Assembly (NCBI GenBank): GCA_963580285.1
Contig: OY757023.1
Location: forward strand, 125,045,440 to 125,109,439
Direction of reading: 5' to 3'
DNA length: 64,000 nucleotides
From: Lucinisca nassula
Lineage: Eukaryota > Mollusca > Bivalvia > Lucinida > Lucinidae
This document shows positions 1 through 10,582 of this stretch, piece after piece. A model generated the notes under the pieces. That model searched no databases, was not told where the DNA came from, and saw only the letters and a program-made list of their open reading frames with translations. A program made the translations under genes and the position numbers. Each line of letters begins with the position of its first letter. The stretch's first letter is position 1.

Positions 1-175
1 AATGTATTTGGAAAATAGCTGAACTTTTCGCAATAGTGTAGGCAAATAGTGTAGGCCCTGATCAGACCCTGATCAGACGCAGCGTTCTGCGGCGTTGATC
101 AGACGCCACGTTGATCTAGGCCTGCACTGTTTGCCTGGGTACCCGTTCAGGGGTTTCTAGTACAAAATGGGTAAA
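1..175. mobile_element. MITE E, truncated by the window edge
   Basis: MITE E has ends TTAACCCWTTT and AAAAAGGGTTAA and the centre GATCAGACGCCGC. Here the right part is present (GCGTTCTGCGGCGTTGATCA and GCACTGTTTGCCTGGGTACC). Confidence 0.68.
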
Positions 176-274
176 GAACAGACTGGCCTTGACGATTCTG
201 GTAAGGTTAAGATTTGAGTTCTAACTACAGCTACATGTACAGTCGTTGTAAATGTGGTCCGTACCAGTTTGGAT

Positions 275-434
275 TGAATCCTCAGTGGTGTAGTGGTTAC
301 GCTACTCGCCTTGTAAACCAGGGTCGCAGGATCGATCCCGGGCTTCTCCAGACATTCGGATGAGTCTTTAAACCGAGGTCCCGTCTCCGTATGACCTTAG
401 CTGTTGGTGAGACGTAAAACTCAAACACTCACTC
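275..434 (+). mobile_element. tRNA-derived SINE (SINE1) with 12-bp TSD
   Basis: The head GTGGTGTAGTGGTTACGCTA and a box-B-like GGATCGATCCC show tRNA ancestry. The body ends CACTCACTCACC. It is flanked by ACCAGTTTGGAT at 263-274 and 435-446, so both ends are defined (160 bp). Confidence 0.88.
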
Positions 435-505
435 ACCAGTTTGGATCCGGTTAAATTATTTGTTTCACACTAGAGGTACCTTTAGTGTGAACAGTAGCCG
501 GATCC

Positions 506-930
506 AGTTGTTCAAAGCATCTTTAGCTTAACGAGCTCGTTTGTGATCAAAATGTTAACTGTTCTAGCGAGGACAATATCTTATTCTCTAGTACAGTAAA
601 ATTCCTATATTAAGACCACCTTTGAGACTGTTCAAAAGTGGTCTTTATGACCACTTTTGAACAGTCCCAAAGGTGGCCTCAGATCAGAGGACACCGAATG
701 CAGAAAACACAAAGAAAGAAGAGTCAAATCTATTAAATAAGGTTTACACAGCAGAATAAGTCTTAAATTTAGGTGGTCTTAATAGCGGATTTTCACTGTA
801 TTTTTGCTAGAAAATGTGAGAACTCACTTTTTTTTTCAGCAAACATATTAACATATTTGCAATACTCACTGATCAAAGTATTTTTCATAACGTCAACTAA
901 CGACGTTGTCTGTTTTGAGCAACTGGACCA
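506..930. mobile_element. MITE B copy containing a TA-flanked MITE
   Basis: MITE B is a palindromic element of about 240 bp with ends CCAGTTGTTCAAA and TTTGAACAACTGG and a centre carrying GTGAGCAGCTTTTGC. In this copy the sequence is interrupted at 592-800 by MITE D. Confidence 0.78.
594..798. mobile_element. MITE D with TA duplication
   Basis: Ends CAGTAAAATTCC and, inverted, CAGTGAAAATCC are flanked by TA at 592-593 and 799-800. Near the left end an internal hairpin pairs CAAAAGTGGTC with GACCACTTTTG. The TA target suggests a Tc1/mariner-mobilised element. Confidence 0.8.
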
Positions 931-1158
931 AGCGTGAACGAAAATCTGAACCATGTACGACTCGTTCCAGAATGGTTCGGACTAAATTGGTATCTTAAGC
1001 GTGAACGAAAATCTGAACCATGTACGACTCGTTCCAGAATGGTTCGGACTTAATTGGTACCTTATGCGTGAACGAAAATCTGAACCATGTACCTCTCGTT
1101 CCAGAATGGTCCGGACTAAATTGGTACCTTAAGCGTGAACGAAAATCTGAACCATGCA
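931..1158 (+). repeat. 67-bp minisatellite, about 3.4 copies
   Basis: Unit starts at 931, 998, 1065 and 1132. The unit opens AGCGTGAACGAAAATCTGAA and contains CGTTCCAGAATGG. Copies differ by only a few bases. The array begins exactly at the end of MITE B. Confidence 0.9.
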
Positions 1159-1300
1159 CGACTTGTATTGAATATCATAGGCTGCCATTCAAAGTGAATT
1201 TTTGGTATTTAATGCATTTTAGCTTATTGCCACAGGACACTATTTATAGCATGTAGAGTACTCTATATTTAATCAACATATATAATAATACATATAGGCA

Positions 1301-1643
1301 CCGGCCCCGAAAGCTCAGTTGGTAGAGTGTCCGCTCCGGGGAACGGGAGGTCACGGGTTCGATCCATGGCCGCGACATACCAAAGTCGTTAAAAATGGTA
1401 CTAGCTGCTCCTCGCTTGGCACTCAGATTTACGGGGTTGAGCTAGGACTGGTCGACCCAGTGTCAGGATAATGTGACTGGGTGTTGTATCATGTAATGTG
1501 TCTGGGACATGATACTTCAGTGAGGCAGCACTATAAAAGTGAGCATCGAGCTCCTTGTCGCAACCAGACACCGTCGTGATATGACTGAAAAATTGTTGAA
1601 AGCGACGATAAATCCGAATTCACACACACACACACATACATAC
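1301..1643 (+). mobile_element. tRNA-derived SINE (SINE4) with (CA)n tail
   Basis: The head GAAAGCTCAGTTGGTAGAGT is box A and GGTCACGGGTTCGATCC contains box B. A body of about 250 bp follows, then ATAAATCCGAATTC and a CA-rich microsatellite tail. Confidence 0.87.
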
Positions 1644-2253
1644 GAGCATTCTATAAATAACAAGAAATATCTTTAAAAAAGATATGCGACGTAGATTTAA
1701 TTGGAAGATTGTTTTGAAATATGAGCTATGAACTGGTTTACTGTAATCAAACAATACAGCTGCTACGCGAGAAAAATAGCTTTGCAGAGGACGATGTCCC
1801 GCTTGTCTGAGCTAAGGTCAAGGTCAAAATCATGGCCTCATTTCAAGAGGATATGATCACAAGTATATGCATAACAGATAAGAAAACTTTATCTTTTACT
1901 GTTTTTGAATACAAATTCTGGGGTCAACATTTAGGGTTGTAGCTATGGTGAAACTAAATGCACAGACGGACGAACAGACAAATGGATGGACACTTGATCT
2001 TATGTGGACCTAACTAAAACTCAAATATGACCTTTACAATGTTGACGGGGACGTTAAACCTCAAGTCAAACAAACAAACAAACACAGCACTATGACGTCA
2101 CAAGGACGTGAATAGCGCGGCATCTAGATTTCGTACAAATCAGTAATACATGTAGGCACGTGGATGTCAACAACGGAATCGAAAGCTACGGACAAACAAT
2201 CGACCCAAGTCACATAAATCGAAAGGGATAGATGTGATATGGAAGAAAAAATA

Positions 2254-2527
2254 TCACGACAACACGCCTATATTATTACGGCCCCTTAAACCCCACTTTA
2301 ATGTAGTAAAACGGGGGTATACATTATTTTTCTTATTTCTGTTCTTTTTCTTATTTATAGATTGTGGGTACTCAATAGAACTGCCTGGCCGACGCGATTC
2401 TAATAAGTACCAACAATCTGTATTTTGTGAAGAAAATATAAAAAAAATATCAGATTTTCTTATCTGAAAATTTTCATTTTTTTTTGCTGGAAAAACTTTT
2501 AATATATTTGAATATGCGTGTTTTCGT
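2254..2527. mobile_element. MITE A copy, internally truncated
   Basis: MITE A has ends ACGAAAACACGCCTATA and its inverse and a centre TTAGAACCGCCTC with GAGGCGGTTCTAA. Here both ends are present and one central arm is lost (only GAACTGCCTGGCCGACGCGA remains). Confidence 0.7.
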
Positions 2528-2776
2528 AATAAATTATGTCATTTCTATTCGATACAGTCGTTTCCAACATTATGGGTGCGGGATCGGAACGCTGGCTAAC
2601 CTTCGACTCAGACATCAGATTAGAAACACTTATATTGAATCCATACACATGAACGTTTCTTACAATATCACAGGGGCACGTTTGCATTGATGAAAAGTCT
2701 CCAGTGTTAAGGATTGTCGACAATCTCATATAATTTGAGCCACATATGAGAAAACCTGTTTTTGTCATCTGTGATT

Positions 2777-3002
2777 AACCCATTTCTTACCAGAAACCCC
2801 TAAAGGGGTATCTTGGCAAACAGTGCAGGCCCAGATCAGACGCCGCAGAACGCGGCGTCTGATCAGGGCCTACACTGTTTGCAAAATGTTCAGCCATTTT
2901 CCAAATTAAATTTGAGGAAAACACAACCTGACACCCCCAAATTTTGAAATGGTCTCCTGTTATATATAATGAGGAAGATTCCAATTGGTACAAAAAGGGT
3001 TA
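2777..3002. mobile_element. MITE E, full length
   Basis: TTAACCCATTTCTTACCAGA at the left and GTACAAAAAGGGTTAA at the right. The centre GATCAGACGCCGCAGAACGC with GGCGTCTGATC is a strong hairpin. Confidence 0.82.
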
Positions 3003-3660
3003 AAGGAGATTCAGACAATCCTGGGCATGTGCACTGTCTGATCAACACCTTTGTGTCTGCTGGTTGACCAGTACAACACGTCTAAAATTTCAGGAACCTT
3101 GCTAGTCTGTTTTAATAGCTGAGCAAGACGGGTTGTATATTTCCAGGCCGCAAAACTCAGACAGCCTTTTCATTGCCCTGTCTCATATAATTTTATAATA
3201 ATCTAGAAGTATTCCGCCTACATTCTTGTATTGATCATTGAAAATAATTGTCACAGAAATGTAAGAACGCAAAATATCCTGACCAGCCCGTTTGAAGTCG
3301 TTGAAAAAGCCCAGAAATTTCGCCCTTAACTCGACTCATAGACTGAAATTGACTCTGTGAATTGTACTAATTTGCTTCATTAGACCTTACATGGAATAAA
3401 ACATAATTTGCTCTGTGCTGTCCAAACAGCAATCTCGAGTGTGCTTCTGAAACTATCGTCTGCTGAGATTAGCGTTGCAGCATCATTAAGACCGCTGCCA
3501 TTTCTTCTCGATGTTTGCGCGCGCAGTGGATCGATTATTTCCTTCCTGGAAGTGCCCAGCTTGAAATCAATTTTTATAGACTTTGGAGAGATAAAAATTG
3601 TGGTGGACATTGGAAATTAAGTCATGTCAGGTATATATTCCCTCCTCATCTCACAAATCT
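3003..3660. other. Unassigned, no convincing gene
   Basis: The stretch 3380-3620 is open on both strands and a little less AT-rich than its surroundings. Neither translation shows a recognisable domain or convincing splice signals, so no gene is called. It could hold an upstream non-coding exon. Confidence 0.4.
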
Positions 3661-3683
3661 GCAAAAATTCTTTCAATTTCTAT

Positions 3684-3734
3684 TGTCGTCTGCTTCCAGC
3701 AAGTTTGCATTCCGTGCGCTGGAAGCAGACGACA
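3684..3734. repeat. Perfect 17-bp hairpin
   Basis: TGTCGTCTGCTTCCAGC (3684-3700) and GCTGGAAGCAGACGACA (3718-3734) pair perfectly around a 17-nt loop. The CGTCTGCT motif also occurs in MITE L, so this may be a remnant of it. Confidence 0.8.
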
Positions 3735-4281
3735 GATATTCGATAGTGAACGTAACATATGGCACTTTAATTGATGTCATGATCACAATTATAAGCATAA
3801 TAACTGGGTTCAAATTCCGAAATACAATCCTACAGGTTATATATTGCATGATACGTATTCCGTGTGTATGTCTTTCACCAACTTGAAAAAGACACGAAAA
3901 TGCCCAGCATATGTTAGAGAAAAATAATTAGACCCGGTCATTATTATGTTCTATATATTAACAAAATAATGAAAATGCACAGAAAATCAAGGGAACACAC
4001 TCATCTGCTTTAAACAAGAAAAAAATAAAATGGAGTGTACGTAGAATTTCTTACAGAGCAGCGTTGAATTTATACATGAAAAAAAAAAAAAAAAAAAAAA
4101 AAACGGGACCAACGTCGAACTGACATCAATAGGACGTTAACACGTCGTATCGATATCGGCTCAACGTTCTTTGCTGGCAGAGGCTTTTCTTATTTATTTT
4201 GTTTAAATAGATCGTGGGTGTTTGGTTTGTTAATTAGCCCTGCTAAGCGAAACGAGGCTCAGCGAGACCTTGCATTAAACT

Positions 4282-4405
4282 GCACCCAGCGGGCACACCT
4301 CGTGTATGTTACTTCATATCGACGTCGATGCAAAGTCATGGCGTTGCACCGACGTTGCACCGACGTTTAAGCGACTTTGTTTAGACACCACTTGCCCACT
4401 GGGTA
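4282..4405. mobile_element. Short MITE with CCCAGYGGGC ends
   Basis: ACCCAGCGGGCACACC on the left and TTGCCCACTGGGT on the right. The interior holds several GCACCGACGTT and CGACGTCGATG motifs. Confidence 0.62.
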
Positions 4406-4489
4406 CGTACCCACTCAGGGTCGATGAACAACCAGATAACAAACAGAAAAGATTCTTGCCAAAGAAACATTGATGTTTGAAGCGGCTCA

Positions 4490-6640
4490 AAAAAGAATGA
4501 TAAACAGGCTGACCTCACCGGTTTTCAAACTCATTCAAGCTTTTATTCCTGACTTGCTAAGAAGATCCGATCTAAACTGAAGTGGCTATGGTGATGACAA
4601 GTTCAAAAACAAGAGTTTTCAAACTCCTCCAAGCTTTCTGCCTGACTTCCTTGTTTGTAAGTTTCATGAAGATCCGTTCAAAACTAAAGGGGCAGCAGTG
4701 ATAACAATGTCGAAAATAGGCATTTTCAGCAATCAAAGGCACGTCACTCTATGATAAATGTGCCGACTTGGCCGGTATTCGAACTCACCTGAGGTTTTAT
4801 TCCCAGCCACCTTACATGTAAGTTTCAGAAAGATCCGATCAGACTTGGCCAGTATTCAAACTCATCCAAGATCTTATTCCCAGCCACCTCACGTATAAGT
4901 TTCAGAAAGATCCGATCAAAACTGAAGGGGCTACGGTGATGACAAGGTCAAAATTTGGCACTTTTAGCAATCAAAGGGATGTTACTCTAAAATAAATGAG
5001 CCGACTTGGCCAGTTTTCGAACTCGTCCAAGGTTTCATCCCCAGCCACCTTACATATAAGTTTCAGAAAAATCCGATCAAAACTGAAGGGGCTACGGTAA
5101 TGACAAGGTCAAAAATCAACATTTTCAGCCATCAAATGGACAGAACTCTACGATAAATGGGCTGACTTGGCCTGTTTTCGAACTCATCCAAGATTTTATC
5201 CCCAGCCACCTTACATATAAGTTTCAGAAAGATCCGATCAAAACTGAAGGGGCTATGGTGATGACAAGGTCAAAAATCGGCATTTTCAGCAATCAAAGGG
5301 ACGTAAATCAATGATAAATGGGCCAACTTGGCCGGTATTCAAACTCATCCTAGGTTTTATCTCCAGTCACCTTACATATAGGTTTCAGAAAGATTTGATC
5401 AAAACTGAAGGGGCTACGGTGGTGACAAGGTAAAAAATCGACATTTTCAGCCATCAAAGGGATATAGTTAATGGGGCAACTTGGTCGGTTTTCGAACGCA
5501 TCCGAGGTTTTATCCCCAGCCACCTTACATATAAGTTTCAGAAAGATCCGATCAAAACTGAAGGGGCTACAGTGTTGACAAGGTCAAATATCAACATTTT
5601 CTGCAATCAAAGGGACCTAACTCTATGATAAATAGGCCACCTTTGCCGGTATGCGAACTCATCCGAGGCTTTATCCCTAGCCACCTTGCATATAAGTTTC
5701 AGAAAGATCCGATCAAAACTCAAAGGGCTACGGTGATGACAAGATCAAAAATCGGCATTTTCAGCAATCAAAGGGACGTTACTCTGTAATAAATGGACCA
5801 ACTTGGCTGGTTTTCGAACTCATCCGAGATTTTATCCCCAGCCACTTTACATATAAGTTTCAGAAAGATTCGATCAAAACTGAAAGGGCTACAGTGATGA
5901 CAAGGTCAAAAATCAGCATTTTCAGCAATCAAAGGGACGTTACTCTACGATAAAAGGACCGACTTGGTCGGTTTTCGAACTCATCCGAGGATTTATCAAC
6001 AGCCACCTTACATATAAGTTTCAGAAAGATCCGATCAAAACTGAAGGGGCTACGGTGATGACAAGCTCAAAAATCGGCATTTTCAGCAATCAAAGGGACG
6101 TAACTCTATGATAAACCAGCGGACTAGGCCGGTTTTCGAACTCATCCGAGGCTTTATCCCCAGCCACATAACATATAAGTTTCAGAAAGATCCGATCAAA
6201 ACTGAAGGGGCTACGGTGATGACAAGGTCGAAAATGGGCATTTTCAGCACTCAAAGGGACGTAACTCTATGATAAATGGGCCGACTTGGCCGGTTTTCGA
6301 ACTCATCCGAGTTTTTATCCCCAGTCACCTTACATATAAGTTTCAGAAAGATCCGATCAAAACTGAAGGCGCTACGGTGATGACAAGCATTTTCCCATAG
6401 TAAGTCTATGGGACCTTGTGGTTGCCATAGGAACCAAAGTTTTAGAGCGATTTCAAAAAAAAGTTTATGTCATCAATGCCCCACCAGAGGCATACTACAG
6501 GTGAGAAATGATTGAGATCAGCCTGCAGGATACAGAGATATAGCTGCTCAAAAGTGTGGACGGACGGACGGACGACGGACGACCCACTATACTATAAGCT
6601 CCCCTGGAGCCTTCGGCCCAGGTGAGCTAAAAAGGACTGG
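4490..6640 (+). repeat. Iterated ~165-bp array ending in a GGAC tract
   Basis: About 11 imperfect units of roughly 165 bp with landmarks CTACGGTGATGACAAGGTCA, ATTTTCAGCAATCAAAGGGA, and TATAAGTTTCAGAAAGATCC. The array is followed by CGGACGGACGGACGACGGAC (about 6561) and a GC-rich foldback, CTGGAGCCTTCGGCCCAGG. No coding capacity. Confidence 0.88.
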
Positions 6641-6895
6641 GCCCCGTCAAGCGATTTTGGTACTTATCGCCTATGCGAGCAGCGAAAGTTCAGGCGAGCC
6701 TGCGCATCCGCGCAGTCTCGCCAGAACCTTCGCTGCTCGCTTATACAAGCAGTGAATCGAGAGGAACCTTCAGACAGAAAGCCATATCCCTGCCCCCCCC
6801 CCCCCCCCCCCCCCCCTGAATGGCTGGGCATGCGCAGTTAAAATTTGTCATGACGGAATGCTCGAAGACACAAATTCGCTTGGCGGGGCTCAGGT
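6640..6895 (+). mobile_element. Repeat G copy with poly-C tract
   Basis: Repeat G is about 235 bp, starts GGCCCCGTCAAGCGATTTTG and ends TTCGCTTGGCGGGGC. It contains an inverted pair GCGAGCAGCGAAGGTTC / GAACCTTCGCTGCTCGC around a GC-rich spacer. Here a C run of about 30 (6787-6818) replaces the family CCCCTCTGAATGG. Confidence 0.82.
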
Positions 6896-7233
6896 AACAA
6901 TTTCATTTCATAACACAAGTAGACCTGAAGCGGAAGCTCCATGCAAAATGAACACTACTTTCGGGCAACAACAGACTGAACCCCTTTCAAAAAGGGGTTT
7001 ACCTTAAGGGAAAGACTTAGCTTGTGAGACGGCGAATTCTAGTTCACAGATTTGTTAAAGCGGATGAAATTCAAGACACATACAGCATTTTTGGTCGACT
7101 ATCCTCATCTTAAGACAATGCCGTAAAAAGCAATTGACACTGACAACACTGCTGGGTCCATTGTCTTCGTGTGAAGGCTGTTAAATGGTCCTGGACCTTG
7201 ACTTCGACTGTCTGCTGTCTTACCGGTTCACTT

Positions 7234-7498
7234 CACGAAAACACACCTATGCTTATGTATAATTTTGACTCCCTTGAACCCCACTTTCATATAGTAAAAT
7301 TGGGTTTACAGGGATAAGCCTTATTTGTTTCTTATTTCTGCTCTAAAATATAGATTGTGGGTACTCGTTATAACCGCCTCCCCGAGGCGGTTCTAACGAG
7401 GACCCACAATGTATGTTTTGAGTAGTATATGAAAATTATAAGAAGTTTTATCGGAAAATTTTAATTTTTTGATGGTAAATGAATAGGCGCTCTTCGGT
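7234..7498. mobile_element. MITE A copy
   Basis: Ends ACGAAAACACACCTATG and GAATAGGCGCTCTTCGG. The centre ATAACCGCCTCCCCGAGGCG with GTTCTAACGAG is nearly perfect. Confidence 0.78.
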
Positions 7499-7732
7499 TT
7501 ATTTTCATGCCGCTGCTTGTTAATCCATATATGGCTGGGACATTGCAAAAGAGTGAAGACCCTGATCAGGGCGTCTGATCAGGATCCTTGATGTCTACTT
7601 AAAGTCCGAAAATGATGTAAAACGCACAATGAATGGAATAAACGCGACATCCCATATATTGTAACTGGACCTCTACAAACCTATTGAATAAAAATGTCTT
7701 GTTTAGCGGTACCTAAACCTTTGTCGCTTTAC

Positions 7733-7892
7733 GCTTATAAACCCTATTGGTTTCATTGGGCGGCAGGGCTTGAGATGTCATTTCATCTCAATGTCGGGTA
7801 AAAGTCCCACAAAATTGGAAGCAACGTCTCCAAAATGACATATACAGTGTTGACGGGGACGTTAAACCTCAAATCAATCAAACAAACATACA
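7733..7892 (+). mobile_element. SINE3 3' fragment
   Basis: Starts at TTATAAACCCTATTGGTTTC and ends in the family tail plus CAAAC repeats. Confidence 0.75.
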
Positions 7893-7984
7893 AACGTTTA
7901 TTGGTCATTGATAATCACATGGACAATAGCAGAGACGCTTCTGGAGTATTAGTAATTGTGTGTCGATTGGTAAACACTGTTTAA

Positions 7985-8145
7985 CGGAAAACCTGGCAGA
8001 TTTTTCCACCATTTTTCAAAGGGAGACAATTTTCGGAACGTCGCTTTCGATTTCTATTAGCTCTGTCCCATTAGCTCGTTAGTAGCAAATTCTTTCCTTT
8101 AAGAGTTGACCCCTATTGGCATGGGAGACAAAAATACTTTTGCAG
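7985..8145. mobile_element. Palindromic repeat F, rearranged
   Basis: GGAAAACCTGGCAGATTTTT and AGTAGCAAATTCTTTCCTTT followed by AAAATACTTTTGCAGG are parts of repeat F with the first arm shortened. Confidence 0.65.
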
Positions 8146-8184
8146 GATGTATCCATTCCCCGTAAATGCAGAGAACAAACTAGA

Positions 8185-8362
8185 TCTGAAAATGTCGTCT
8201 GTTTATGTCGTCTGCTGAATCTTCTTGCAAACTTTTTGAAAGTATTTTTGTATACAGATAAACAGTGTGGTTCCAGATCAGTCTGGTCTGGGTCCAATGA
8301 CTTTTAAAGTACTCACAGGCGACAAAGCAGACAACAAGTGTTGTGATTGGTATTAAAAGCGT
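8185..8362. mobile_element. MITE L copy
   Basis: Contains AAAATGTCGTCTGTTTATGT, AAACAGTGTGGTTCCAGATC and AAAGCAGACAACAAGTGTTG. Confidence 0.65.
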
Positions 8363-8427
8363 TAAAATTTTGAATCTTTGTATTACTCGTATTTACATGG
8401 TATATGATACAAGATATATGGTACAGG

Positions 8428-8735
8428 TGGCCCCCGCCCATAGGGGCTTTGAGAAATATATGGGCTGCATGATGCTTCCACGCAGAGCTGAATCCGGCCC
8501 GCACACTAGTACTAGTAAACCGCTTAGAGGATCTAAGCCTGTCCAGGAACCGCGGTGCGAGGAGAACCGTCCATGCTAATAAACCCTATTGGTTTCATTG
8601 TGCGACAGGGCTTGAGATGTCATTTCATCTCAATGTCATGTAAAAGTCCCACAAAATTGGAAGCAACGTCTCCAAAATGACCTTTACAGTGTTGACGGGG
8701 ACGTTAAACCTCAAATCAAACAAAACAAACAAACA
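8428..8735 (+). mobile_element. SINE3, full length, with a 45-bp flanking duplication
   Basis: About 308 bp. It opens with CCCCCGCCCATAGGGGC, and the middle has AAACCGCTTAGAGGATCTAA. The 3' end is GTGTTGACGGGGACGTTAAA followed by CAAAC repeats. It is flanked by a 45-bp direct repeat (8382-8426 and 8736-8780, one mismatch). No clear tRNA box was found, so the promoter type is unknown. Confidence 0.85.
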
Positions 8736-8871
8736 ATTACTCGTATTTACATGGTATATGATACAAGATAAATGGTACAGAATGAATCATCTCCTGTGAC
8801 AGGAGAATCTTTGAACACATGCTAATCTATATCCTGGCATTGATTGAGCTGCGCCTGGGCACCGAAGCAGA

Positions 8872-9113
8872 CATACTTTCGGATGAGTCTCGTCTCCATA
8901 CACAGGAGCTTGAAGTTCTGTCCATAAGAAGTTCATAAGGTTCATAATCAAAAGTGACACTAAGCCATTTCGTAAGAAAATCTTACGAAATGGCTTAGTC
9001 AAAGTTAGTGTCAGTTTTGATTTTGAACCTTATGAATTAGTTATGGAAATAAATTCAAGCTCCTGTGCTCCATATGACCTTAGCTGTTGGTGAGACATAA
9101 AACTCAAACACTC
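8872..9113 (+). mobile_element. SINE1 copy split by a palindromic insertion
   Basis: SINE1 body sequence at 8872-8897 resumes at 9063-9113 (GACCTTAGCTGTTGGTGAGA). Between them is a palindrome whose centre ACTAAGCCATTTCGTAAG pairs with CTTACGAAATGGCTTAGT around a short A-rich loop. Confidence 0.72.
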
Positions 9114-9184
9114 ACCTAAGCAGACAGATCAGTATCTTCGGTGTTCGCACTTCACGTGCAAAACTAGCACGCTAAGTCGTGACT

Positions 9185-9411
9185 TAACCCATTTAGTACC
9201 GGAAACCCCTAAACGAGTGGTTGGCAAACAGTGCAGGCCCAGATCAGACGCCGCAGAACGCGGCGTCTGATCAGGGCCTACACTGTTTGCAAAATTTTCA
9301 GCCAATTTTCAAATAGTTTTTGATGAAAACACAACCTGACACCTCTAAACTTTGGAATGGACTCCTGCTCTATATAAGGTGGAAGATTCCATTTGGTACA
9401 AAAAGGGTTAA
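9185..9411. mobile_element. MITE E, full length
   Basis: Nearly identical to 2777-3002, with TTAA at both ends. It lies about 240 bp upstream of the first transporter coding exon. Confidence 0.83.
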
Positions 9412-9653
9412 AGTATATTGACAGGGGAGTTGGAATTTTTTTGTTCACAAATTAGGCTCATTTTACCCTGTATCAGCATCGTATTGCGTGAAAAGATTTT
9501 AGACTTGCTAATTAGTCACGTATAACTTTCAGATCGATGAGACAGCAGTTTAACATGTGAAAGAAAAACCATGCCATAAGCAAACGGACACCTGAGCCCA
9601 GCTTTTTTCAGGGTAACCCTTGTGTTTCAGTTTATTTCGCTTTCTCCTTTCAG

Positions 9654-9830
9654 TGGCGATGGCTGAGAAGGTCAAGGAGGCGTCCGTCCGGCTGTGGTCC
9701 AACGTTAACAGGAAGAAGACAATCACAGAAGATTTCCATGAAACCCCACTCAAGAAATGTCTCAACACGTTTGATATGACCCTTCTTGGCATTGGTCAAA
9801 TGATCGGAGCCGGGATTTATGTCTTAACTG
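9654..9830 (+). CDS. Cationic amino acid transporter (SLC7A, CAT subfamily), first coding exon
   Basis: CAT proteins are plasma-membrane carriers with about 14 membrane spans that move arginine, lysine and ornithine by facilitated transport. This exon starts after a clean acceptor (pyrimidine tract plus CAG, ending 9653). The ATG is at 9659, only 5 nt inside the exon, so a non-coding leader exon probably lies upstream. It encodes residues 1-57: a short cytosolic N-terminus, then TPLKKCLNTFDMTLLGIGQ and MIGAGIYVLT, the first-helix signature of the APC superfamily. The donor after 9830 (ACTG then GTACG) leaves phase 1, which joins in frame to the exon at 10583. The four exons together give 635 residues, a normal CAT length. 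Which CAT paralogue (SLC7A1-4-like) it is cannot be settled by eye. Confidence 0.9.
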
Positions 9831-10582
9831 GTACGATTTACAGAATATCTACTACTGAACTAGCACAATAGTCCTACCGGTGAATCCTTTGATTGGTTTG
9901 CAGTTAAAGGGTCCAGACAACACTATTTTTGGTTATATAGAAGTGGGTCAGTTTAGGCTAACCACGTGTTCATTTCACGGACTTGTTAACATGATGGTTT
10001 CTCAAATATTGCTGCTCATGAACAGAATGTGCAACTAGCATGCTCTATTCAGCGGCCCCGATCTTCTTGCTCAACTTTTCTGAGCATGGGGCATTTTACT
10101 AATACCAACAACTCAGCCGGATTTTCCTTGCTAAAATAATCAAAAGAATACTAATCTACCTGCTCATAAATATTAAGGAAATATTAACTGTTGCATGTGC
10201 GTTCCGGACTGAATCACACTTTCCGTTACTTGCTATTGCACTACTTCTTAACGCGTTCAAAATGGGAAATTTTCAAACAATCTGACCAGGGCCTTCACTG
10301 TTCGCTTAAACCGCGGAAACTACTGTAAAACTTGATATGTATAAGATAAACCTGACAGTACTTGCATGTGTATTGAAACTGGCCCGGTCAAAACCTGTTG
10401 TAGAGAAGATTCTAATGGTCAGTTAACAGTAAACAAAACTTTAAGCCTCTTTTACGCGTGGTTTATATTATTGGTCGGTAGTAATCACGTGGACATTAGC
10501 AGGGAAGCTGCTGCTGTGCTATTTAAAAAACAATTAGCCCAACAAGGAACCATTACTACCTCATATGTTCGAATCATTTCAG

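Noticed and set aside
1303..1380. tRNA gene at the SINE4 head
   Set aside because: The cloverleaf is incomplete and the same head with a 250-bp body recurs twice, which identifies a SINE.
3408..3620. Open frames on both strands as a possible exon
   Set aside because: No domain, no convincing pair of splice sites, and both strands are open, so there is no reason to choose either.
4490..6400. CRISPR-like regular repeats
   Set aside because: Units of about 165 bp are wholly repetitive with no unique spacers, and the genome is eukaryotic.
10366..10582. Upstream extension of the large transporter open frame with its own ATG
   Set aside because: It lacks family similarity, and the acceptor at 10581-10582 joins exactly in frame to the first coding exon, restoring the conserved GxxIYVLTG helix.
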